The notes under the pieces: model-generated
Told to the model about the DNA's origin: nothing
What the model saw: only the letters and a program-made list of their open reading frames with translations
Databases searched by the model: none
In this document: positions 32,811 through 38,700 of the stretch, one piece after another
Layout: each line of letters begins with the position of its first letter
How positions within the stretch are numbered: position 1 is the first letter of the stretch
NCBI GenBank assembly: GCA_039179985.1
Contig: JBCDED010000033.1
Span: forward strand, 1-38,700
From: JBCCMQ01 sp039179985
GTDB taxonomy: Bacteria > Pseudomonadota > Alphaproteobacteria > Rhodobacterales > Rhodobacteraceae
Direction of reading: 5' to 3'
DNA: 38,700 nt
Made by a program: the position numbers and the translations under genes

Positions 32811-33929
32811 ATGTTTTACACGGATATTCCCACGACCGCCGAAATCCGCAGACTTGCCGAGGTCCGCGACCCCGTCTGTGTCAGTCTTGCGCTACGCACC
32901 ACCCCCGTGACGCAAGAAGTGCAGCAAGACCGGATCAAGTTCGCCAACCTTGCCCATTCAGCGCTGGAACAGGTGCCGGCGATGGCACTTGGCAAGGCCG
33001 ATCGGGCGGGGCTGGAGGCCGGGCTGGCGGATATCGCTGAAGACGATGAATTCTGGGCACACCAGTCTGAAAGCCTTGTGGTCTTCGCCACACCAGAGCG
33101 CACGCGCACCTACCGCCTGCCCAATCACCTGGTTGACGACGCACAGGTCTCCGACCGCCTCCACCTGCCGCCGCTGCTTCGGGCCGTGGCTTTCCCGCAC
33201 AACGCCGTGGTGTTGGTTCTGGGGCAAAATGCGGTCCGCGTGATCGAGATGACCGGCAATGCGCCGGTGGGCGAGATCAGGGTCACGGGCATGCCGACCT
33301 CCGCCGCCGAGGTGGCACGCAAGGCAAGCATCGCTGGCCGGTCCCCGAAAGGCAGGCTCCAGGGCAGCGAGGGCCAGAAGGTGCATCTTCTGGCCTTTGC
33401 CCGACGCGTTGACAGCGCGCTGCGGTCGGTTCTGGCGGGTCGCGACACGCCGCTGATCGTGGTCGCCAACGAACCACTTCGCTCCGTGTTTTTGTCGGTG
33501 TGCAGCCACGGCGCGGTGCTGCACGGCCACCCTGATGGCGTGTCAGAGACCAGTTCGGACACCGACATCGCCGCCGCCGCGCGGGGCCTGATTGACGGTC
33601 ACTACCGCGATGAGGTGCGGGCCCTTTGCGACACCTACGCGGTGCGCGCTGGCATCCGCCGCGCCACCAGCAAAGTGACCGACATCGCCCGGAGCAGCAC
33701 CTTCGGGGGCGTCGACACACTGATGGTCAATATGGAAAAGACGCTATCTGGACGCATCGACCCCGAAGACGGCAGGGTGAGCTATGCCGCAGAGGGGGCG
33801 GAGACCTATGACATCTTGTCAGAGCTGGCGTGCCGCACACTCCTGACCGGTGGCCGCGTCCTGAGCGTGCGGCAGGAAGATCTGCCGGAGGTCGAGCCGG
33901 TGGCGGCGCTTTTGCGTCACCCGGTCTGA
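32811..33929 (+). CDS. baeRF-family protein (archaeo-eukaryotic release factor-like)
   Basis: 372-residue cytoplasmic protein resembling the bacterial baeRF families (eRF1-domain homologues). It opens with MFYTDIPTTAEIRRLAEVRDPVCVSLALRT, typical for the group. It continues with ESLVVFATPERTRTYRLPN, a VRVIEMTGNAPVGEIRV strand pair, the eRF1-like domain around LIVVANEPLRSVFLSVCSHG, and ends with the L7Ae-like region GGVDTLMVNMEKTLSGRIDPEDG and LLTGGRVLSVRQEDLPEVEPVAALLR. The family is predicted to act on ribosomes or in stress responses, without firm biochemistry. No good ribosome binding site is visible. The neighbours give no further hint. Confidence 0.72.
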   Translation: MFYTDIPTTAEIRRLAEVRDPVCVSLALRTTPVTQEVQQDRIKFANLAHSALEQVPAMALGKADRAGLEAGLADIAEDDEFWAHQSESLVVFATPERTRTYRLPNHLVDDAQVSDRLHLPPLLRAVAFPHNAVVLVLGQNAVRVIEMTGNAPVGEIRVTGMPTSAAEVARKASIAGRSPKGRLQGSEGQKVHLLAFARRVDSALRSVLAGRDTPLIVVANEPLRSVFLSVCSHGAVLHGHPDGVSETSSDTDIAAAARGLIDGHYRDEVRALCDTYAVRAGIRRATSKVTDIARSSTFGGVDTLMVNMEKTLSGRIDPEDGRVSYAAEGAETYDILSELACRTLLTGGRVLSVRQEDLPEVEPVAALLRHPV

Positions 33930-34085
33930 GGCGGGCCGAACGCGGCGGCCTGAAAGCAACCGCTTCGCTTCTGGCGCATTCAGGGCTGTGTGTTGGCCAC
34001 GCGGGGCCCGCCCGGGCAAAGACGCTACGGCAGGTCGTTCGAGACGTATTTACATTGCGTATTCTGTGGATAAGTTCAGCGCGAT

Positions 34086-35732
34086 ATGGGTCTTGGCGGC
34101 AGTACGCGCGTGCAGGGTGATTTTGACTACATCATCGTCGGGGCGGGCTCTGCAGGGTCTGTTCTGGCCTACCGCCTTGGCGCCGACCCGCGGCTGCGGA
34201 TTCTGATGCTTGAGGCCGGGGGGAGCGATCTGGTGCCCTCGGTGCAGGTGCCGATTGGCTACGGGCTGTCCTTTTACGACGCGCGCCGCAACTGGAAGTA
34301 CACTACCGAACCCGAAGCGGGACTCGGCGGGCGGACAAGCTACTGGCCGCGCGGTAAGGTCTTGGGGGGGTCATCTTCCATCAATGCCATGGTCTATGTG
34401 CGGGGCCACGCGCAGGACTTCGACGACTGGCAAGCCGCCGGTGCGACCGGATGGGGCTGGTCAGAGGTCGAGCCCTACTACCGTAAGCTGGAATGCTGGT
34501 CGGGACCTTCAGATCAGGGGCGGGGCCGCCACGGGCCTTTGAGCGTCGAGGATATCTCTGGCCGGGTCCATCCGCTTTGCGACACCTGGCTCAAGGCCGG
34601 TCACGAGGCGGGGATCGGCGTGACCGAGGACTACAACGGCGGCATCATGGATGGCGCCATGATCTACCAGCTCACTACCAAGAGCGGGCTCAGGGCCTCC
34701 ACGGCGCGGTGTTACCTGCGTCCGGCGATGCGGCGCGGAAACGTGCGGGTGGTCACCGGCGCCCATGTGGAAGGCATCGATCTCGAAGAGGGTCGCGCGG
34801 TCGGCTTGCGCTACAGGCTGGGCCAGACGCGCCACAGCGCCCGCGCCACCCGCGAGATTGTGCTCAGCGCGGGCGCTGTGAACACACCGCAGATCTTGCA
34901 GCTCTCCGGCATTGGGCCCGGGGACAAGCTGCAGTCCGCAGGTGTCGCGGTCAGCGTGGAGGCGCCCGCGGTCGGGCAGCATATGCAGGACCATCTGGGC
35001 GTCGATCTGCATTTCCGAAGCCGCGTGCCGACACTGAACCAGGACCTCCGGCCGTGGGTCGGGCGGGCCCGGGCCATGCTTCAATACGCCATGACACGGA
35101 AAGGGCCGCTGTCCCTCAGCGTCAATCAGGGCGGCGGGTTCGTCCGCTTGCAGGACGGGGCAGGGCCGCCTGACCAGCAGCTTTACTTTTCGCCCGTCAG
35201 CTACACCCGCGCCGCTCCTGGAAAGCGCCCGATGATGTCGCCGGATCCCTTTCCGGGGTTCCTTCTGGGTGTCTCCCCGTGCCGCCCGACGAGCGAGGGA
35301 GAGGTCAGCCTGGCCTCGCCCAACCCCGGCGCGCCTCCAAAAATCCGCCCGAACTACCTGTCGACAGACAAGGACCGGCGCGACATGCTGGACGGTATCC
35401 GCCTTCTGCGCCGCATCGCCGGGACTGAAGCCTTTGGCGAAGTGATCGATTCCGAGATTTCGCCGGGCACCGAGGCGCAATGTGACCAGGCTTTGGGCAC
35501 CCATGTGCGCGACACCGCCTGGACGGTCTTTCATCCCTGTGGCACCTGCCGCATGGGCCAGGACCGCCGGACATCCGCAATAACGCCCCGACTCAGCGTG
35601 CACGGTGTGGGCGGCCTGCGCGTCGTTGATGCCTCGATCTTTCCGAATATTACGTCCGGCAATCTCAACGCACCGACGATCATGGCCGCCGAACGCGCCG
35701 CCGATCTTATCCTGGAGGACGCTCGCCCATGA
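34086..35732 (+). CDS. GMC-family FAD oxidoreductase (choline dehydrogenase-like)
   Basis: 548-residue flavoenzyme. The FAD-binding YIIVGAGSAGSVLAYRL lies near the N-terminus, with LMLEAGG and WPRGKVLGGSSSINAMVYVRGHAQDFDDW (GMC signature 1), then VLSAGAVNTPQILQLSGIG (signature 2). Catalytic histidines lie in the C-terminal HPCGTCRMG and GNLNAPTIMAAERAADLI. Members oxidise alcohols such as choline, sugars or sugar acids. The start is uncertain: ATG 34086, or GTG 34110 that begins directly before GDFDYIIVG. Its stop overlaps the enolase-superfamily gene (ATGA), implying a two-step pathway on one carbon source. Confidence 0.87.
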   Translation: MGLGGSTRVQGDFDYIIVGAGSAGSVLAYRLGADPRLRILMLEAGGSDLVPSVQVPIGYGLSFYDARRNWKYTTEPEAGLGGRTSYWPRGKVLGGSSSINAMVYVRGHAQDFDDWQAAGATGWGWSEVEPYYRKLECWSGPSDQGRGRHGPLSVEDISGRVHPLCDTWLKAGHEAGIGVTEDYNGGIMDGAMIYQLTTKSGLRASTARCYLRPAMRRGNVRVVTGAHVEGIDLEEGRAVGLRYRLGQTRHSARATREIVLSAGAVNTPQILQLSGIGPGDKLQSAGVAVSVEAPAVGQHMQDHLGVDLHFRSRVPTLNQDLRPWVGRARAMLQYAMTRKGPLSLSVNQGGGFVRLQDGAGPPDQQLYFSPVSYTRAAPGKRPMMSPDPFPGFLLGVSPCRPTSEGEVSLASPNPGAPPKIRPNYLSTDKDRRDMLDGIRLLRRIAGTEAFGEVIDSEISPGTEAQCDQALGTHVRDTAWTVFHPCGTCRMGQDRRTSAITPRLSVHGVGGLRVVDASIFPNITSGNLNAPTIMAAERAADLILEDARP

Positions 35733-36826
35733 TCCTGACCCAGATCGAGACTTTTGCGACCGAAGACGTGGGGTTTGTGCGCGTCACGGCAGAAGGCGGT
35801 GCGCAGGGCTGGGGGCAGGTGTCCACCTATCATTCCGACATCACCTCAAAGGTCCTGCACCGGCAGGTGGCGCCCTACGTGCTGGGCGTGGATACGACGG
35901 ACCTCGATGACCTGCTCGATCTCGTCACCGAGCGCGAGCACAAGTTTCCGGGCTCTTACCTCCGCCGGGCGCTTGGCGGTTTCGACACTGCGCTTTGGGA
36001 TGCCCGCGCGAAACTACGTGGAGTTCCCGTTACCGCGCTTATCGGCGGCGCGCCGGGGCCTGTCCGGGCCTATGCCTCGTCCATGAAGCGCGATATCACG
36101 CCGCCGGATGAGGCCACGCGCCTCAGGGCGCTGGCTGGCGAAAAGGGCTTTACCGCCTTTAAGGTGCGCGCGGGGGCCGAGGTGGGCCGGGGCAGGGACG
36201 AATGGCCCGGGCGCACCGAAGAGATCATCCCGACAATGCGCCGCGCCCTGCCGGATGCGGATCTGCTGATTGACGCAAACAGCTGCTATGCGCCCACCCG
36301 CGCCATCGAGGTGGGCCGAATTCTGGAAGCAGAAGGTTACGACCACTACGAAGAACCCTGTCCTTACTGGGAGCTTGAGCAAACCAGGGAAGTCACCGAG
36401 GCGCTCGACATTGATGTTAGCGGGGGCGAGCAGGACTGCGATCTGACGATCTGGCGGCGGATGATCGATATGCGCGCCGTCGATATCGTCCAGCCCGATA
36501 TCCTCTATCTTGGCGGGATCTCCCGGACGCTGCGCGTTTGCCGTATGGCCGCGGATGCCGGTCTGCCGGTAACGCCCCATTGCGCGAACCTGTCCATGGT
36601 AACGCTCTTCACCATGCACCTTCTGCGCGCCCTTCCAAACGCCGGAAAATACCTGGAATTCTCCATCGAGGGTCCCGACTACTATCCTTGGCAGGAAGGA
36701 CTTTTCGTCGAGTCGCCCTACGCGATCGAGGACGGCCACGCATGGGTGACGGACCGTCCCGGATGGGGGGTCGATATTTCGCCGGAATGGCTCTCGAAAG
36801 CCCGTTATCAGTGCACTTCTATTTGA
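35729..36826 (+). CDS. Mandelate racemase/muconate lactonizing enzyme family protein
   Basis: 365-residue enolase-superfamily enzyme that abstracts an alpha-proton of a carboxylate. The first catalytic base is in FKVRAGAEVG (K-x-R). Metal ligands are in LLIDANSCY, HYEEPCPYW and SGGEQD, and the histidine base region is VTPHCANLSM. The N-terminal capping domain includes LRRALGGFDTALWDARAKLRG. Sugar-acid dehydratases, racemases and lactonising enzymes share this architecture, so the reaction is not determined. Coupled to the GMC oxidoreductase gene and followed by a solute-binding protein gene, it probably takes part in use of an imported sugar acid or similar compound. Confidence 0.87.
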   Translation: MILTQIETFATEDVGFVRVTAEGGAQGWGQVSTYHSDITSKVLHRQVAPYVLGVDTTDLDDLLDLVTEREHKFPGSYLRRALGGFDTALWDARAKLRGVPVTALIGGAPGPVRAYASSMKRDITPPDEATRLRALAGEKGFTAFKVRAGAEVGRGRDEWPGRTEEIIPTMRRALPDADLLIDANSCYAPTRAIEVGRILEAEGYDHYEEPCPYWELEQTREVTEALDIDVSGGEQDCDLTIWRRMIDMRAVDIVQPDILYLGGISRTLRVCRMAADAGLPVTPHCANLSMVTLFTMHLLRALPNAGKYLEFSIEGPDYYPWQEGLFVESPYAIEDGHAWVTDRPGWGVDISPEWLSKARYQCTSI

Positions 36827-36980
36827 AGTTGCAACCCCTTGCAGGGACTTCTTGACAGCGCCCTTTCGCTGGGCGCACAGTCTTGCCGTTGGGGCTGAGA
36901 CGAAAACCAATCGACTGTTGAAAAACTGTCATAATTCCCGGGCAAACGGGAAGCCGCATAATACCAACACGGAGGTCGTA
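36827..36980 (+). promoter_or_regulatory. Promoter region of SBP gene with two inverted repeats
   Basis: Contains TTGACA at 36852-36857, a candidate -35, with CACAGT at 36876-36881 as a poor -10. Between them lies the perfect inverted repeat GCGCCC (36858-36863) / GGGCGC (36871-36876) with a 7-base loop. A second perfect inverted repeat TTCCCG (36935-36940) / CGGGAA (36947-36952) lies closer to the gene, just after CATAAT. These may be operators or an attenuator; the first could also be a U-less terminator of the upstream operon. GGAGG at 36971-36975 is the ribosome binding site for the following gene. Confidence 0.4.
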
Positions 36981-38700
36981 ATGACTAAAGGTAAGAGGAC
37001 GCTGCTTCTATCAGGAGCGGCCTGGTGCGCCCTTGGCGCAGCCGCATTTGCGAACTGCCCGGCCATCTCCATGGCTGACATGCAGGGCGTCGCACCGGGC
37101 GAGTTTCCCCAGCAGTACGAGCTGAGCGAATTCGAAGCTGCCGCTGGCTGCACCATGGAATTTTCGGGCAACCCCGAGGCCGAGGCTCTGAACGCCGAAA
37201 TCCAGGGCAACCCTGCGCTGCCGTCCCTGGCCGAGCGTATCCCGACCGAACCACTGGTCATCGTTCCTTACGCCGGCACCGGCACATACGGCGGCACCAT
37301 GAACGCGCTGTCGAACGCGACCGAGGCTGGCACGTCCGACTTTCTGTCCACGCGACACGTGAACCTCGTCCGCTATTCCGATGATTTGCAAACGATTGTC
37401 CCGAACATTGCCAAAAGCTGGGAATGGAACGACGACTTCACGCAGCTGACCTTCCATCTGCGGGACGGCCACAAGTGGTCGGATGGCGCGCCCTTCACTT
37501 CGGCGGATGTGAAGTTCTGGTACGATAACCTGGCGCTTGATTCGAAGATCATCGAAAAGCCCAAGGACTACGTGCTTGTCGCTGGCGAGCGCATGACGGT
37601 CGATACGCCCGACGCGACCACGGTTGTCTTCAACCTGCCGTCGCCAAAGCCTGGCCTTCTAGCCCACTTCGCCACATCCTACGCCCAGGCCTTCCAGCCC
37701 AAGCATTTCTTCGAGCAGTTCCACCCGGACCTGAATGCCGACGCAGATGCCAACGCGCAGGCGCTCGGGTTCGAGAACGGCATTGCCGCGGTGTCGGCCT
37801 ACTACGGCAACTCGGACTGGACGGATACGCCCACACCGATGCTGTCGAACCCCGACAAGGTCGATGCGCTGCCCGCCGGGACGCAACCGACGCTGGAAAG
37901 CCACATCTACATCAGCGACACGACCGAAGGCCGCAAGCTGGTGGCGAACCCCTATTTCCACATGGTCGACACCACCGGCCAGCAGTTGCCCTACATCAGC
38001 CGCCAGGACGAACTTTATGCCAACGACAACGAGGTGCGAATCCTCAAGCTCGTGAACGCCGAAGCCGACTACAAGGCCCAGTCGCTGACGCTGGAAGCCG
38101 CGCCGATTCTCCTGGAAAATCAGGAAAAAGGCGACTTTACGATCCAGCTGAAGCCGACGATCGCCATGCCGGTCTTCAGCTTCAACGTGACCTCGGAAGA
38201 CGAAGGCAAGCGCGCCGTCTTCAGCGATCTGAAGTTCCGCCAGGCCATGTCGGCGGCCATCGACCGGGCCGCCATCAACGAGACCGTTTTCTTCGGTCAG
38301 GGTGAACCGAAGCAGTACATCGGCTTTTCGCCGACGCCGAGCTTCGTCGACGAAAGCTTGCTGCAGCACTTTGCCGAGTTCGATCCGGACCTGGCCAAGT
38401 CGCTTCTCGACGAAATCGGCATGGTCGACACCAATGGCGACGGCTTCCGCGAGCTGCCCAACGGTGACGCGATTGTGCTGAACATGCAGTTCGCGACCCA
38501 GGGCATCGGCGGAGGTGTCGTGGAACTGGTTGCGCAGAACTGGGCCGATGTGGGCGTCCAGACCACCGTGAAAGAGGTGACGCCGGACGAATACCGGTCG
38601 GCGCAATCCTCGAACCAGCTCGATGTGGGCATGTGGCGCAAGGGTCAACCGACAGCCATCGTGCTTGGTAACAACGAGCTTTGGGTGCCGCCGTTCGAGA
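36981..38700 (+). CDS. ABC transporter substrate-binding protein, family 5 (partial)
   Basis: Open from the ATG at 36981 to the window end, 573 codons without a stop, so the C-terminus is missing. GGAGG lies 5 bases before the ATG. The signal peptide is about residues 1-24 (LLLSGAAWCALGAAAFA). A polar N-terminal segment of about 60 residues with C26 and C57, which could pair as a disulfide, precedes the SBP_bac_5 domain. That domain shows NLVRYSDDLQTIVPNIAKSW, LTFHLRDGHKWSDGAPFTSADVKFWYD, LKFRQAMSAAIDRAAINETVFFGQGEP and NWADVGVQTTVKEVTPDEY. It is longer than common DppA/OppA proteins. Permease genes presumably follow outside the window. Confidence 0.88.
   Translation, partial: MTKGKRTLLLSGAAWCALGAAAFANCPAISMADMQGVAPGEFPQQYELSEFEAAAGCTMEFSGNPEAEALNAEIQGNPALPSLAERIPTEPLVIVPYAGTGTYGGTMNALSNATEAGTSDFLSTRHVNLVRYSDDLQTIVPNIAKSWEWNDDFTQLTFHLRDGHKWSDGAPFTSADVKFWYDNLALDSKIIEKPKDYVLVAGERMTVDTPDATTVVFNLPSPKPGLLAHFATSYAQAFQPKHFFEQFHPDLNADADANAQALGFENGIAAVSAYYGNSDWTDTPTPMLSNPDKVDALPAGTQPTLESHIYISDTTEGRKLVANPYFHMVDTTGQQLPYISRQDELYANDNEVRILKLVNAEADYKAQSLTLEAAPILLENQEKGDFTIQLKPTIAMPVFSFNVTSEDEGKRAVFSDLKFRQAMSAAIDRAAINETVFFGQGEPKQYIGFSPTPSFVDESLLQHFAEFDPDLAKSLLDEIGMVDTNGDGFRELPNGDAIVLNMQFATQGIGGGVVELVAQNWADVGVQTTVKEVTPDEYRSAQSSNQLDVGMWRKGQPTAIVLGNNELWVPPFE

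Noticed and set aside
37659..38648. Minus-strand open frame inside the SBP gene
   Set aside because: The plus frame is an uninterrupted SBP_bac_5 protein with signal peptide and ribosome binding site; the antisense frame has no family features.

Overview
The window reads as a chromosomal or large-replicon segment of a marine-type alphaproteobacterium, most likely Rhodobacteraceae (Roseobacter group). The reasons are its GC-rich coding sequence, tight ATGA/GTGA-linked operons, abundant TRAP and ABC uptake genes, lineage-typical small proteins (DUF6525, DUF1826) and a malonyl-CoA decarboxylase/MatB pair. No rRNA, tRNA, CRISPR array or complete insertion sequence was seen. Family names below come from recognising motifs by eye; no database search was run.

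Left part (1-10 kb): a leftward mcd-matB operon (malonyl-CoA decarboxylase and malonate-CoA ligase) whose matB loses recognisable sequence at about position 58 and stops at position 4. Divergent from it, across a 142-bp promoter region with an inverted repeat, runs a rightward catabolic and uptake operon. It holds an FAH-family hydrolase, a RutE-like nitroreductase, an OsmC protein, a TRAP transporter (SBP, DctQ, DctM) and an intradiol ring-cleavage dioxygenase. A CaiD-like enoyl-CoA hydratase and a hot-dog thioesterase follow.

Middle part (10-21.3 kb): a lipoprotein alpha/beta hydrolase, then a carbon-phosphorus lyase locus. The regulator phnF diverges from phnG-H-I-J-K-L-N, followed by an oppositely oriented 2H-phosphoesterase-like gene (DUF1045) and then phnM. 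Convergent with phnM is a second, two-gene operon: a PhnM paralogue and a TIM-barrel sugar-phosphate isomerase-like protein. No phnCDE transporter and no PhnP-type cyclic phosphodiesterase lie in the window.

Right-middle part (21.3-30.6 kb): a HupE/UreJ-type membrane protein with a membrane-anchored PPIase; a leftward glutamine-synthetase-like / aldehyde dehydrogenase / iron alcohol dehydrogenase module that looks like a gamma-glutamylation route for an amino alcohol or amine; then a leftward zinc-starvation-type operon (COG0523 GTPase, DUF1826, DUF6525) with a good Zur-like palindrome upstream and an intrinsic terminator downstream; then a LysE/RhtB exporter.

Right end (30.7-38.7 kb): a secreted DUF3604 protein carrying PHP-type metal motifs, a baeRF-like protein, a GMC oxidoreductase translationally coupled to an enolase-superfamily enzyme, and an SBP_bac_5 substrate-binding protein that runs off the window.

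The most unusual items are the phn locus with its embedded antisense 2H phosphoesterase and second PhnM/isomerase operon; the putative Zur operon, in which DUF1826 shows an HxD...H...R pattern like 2-oxoglutarate/Fe(II) oxygenases; and the GS-ALDH-ADH module.
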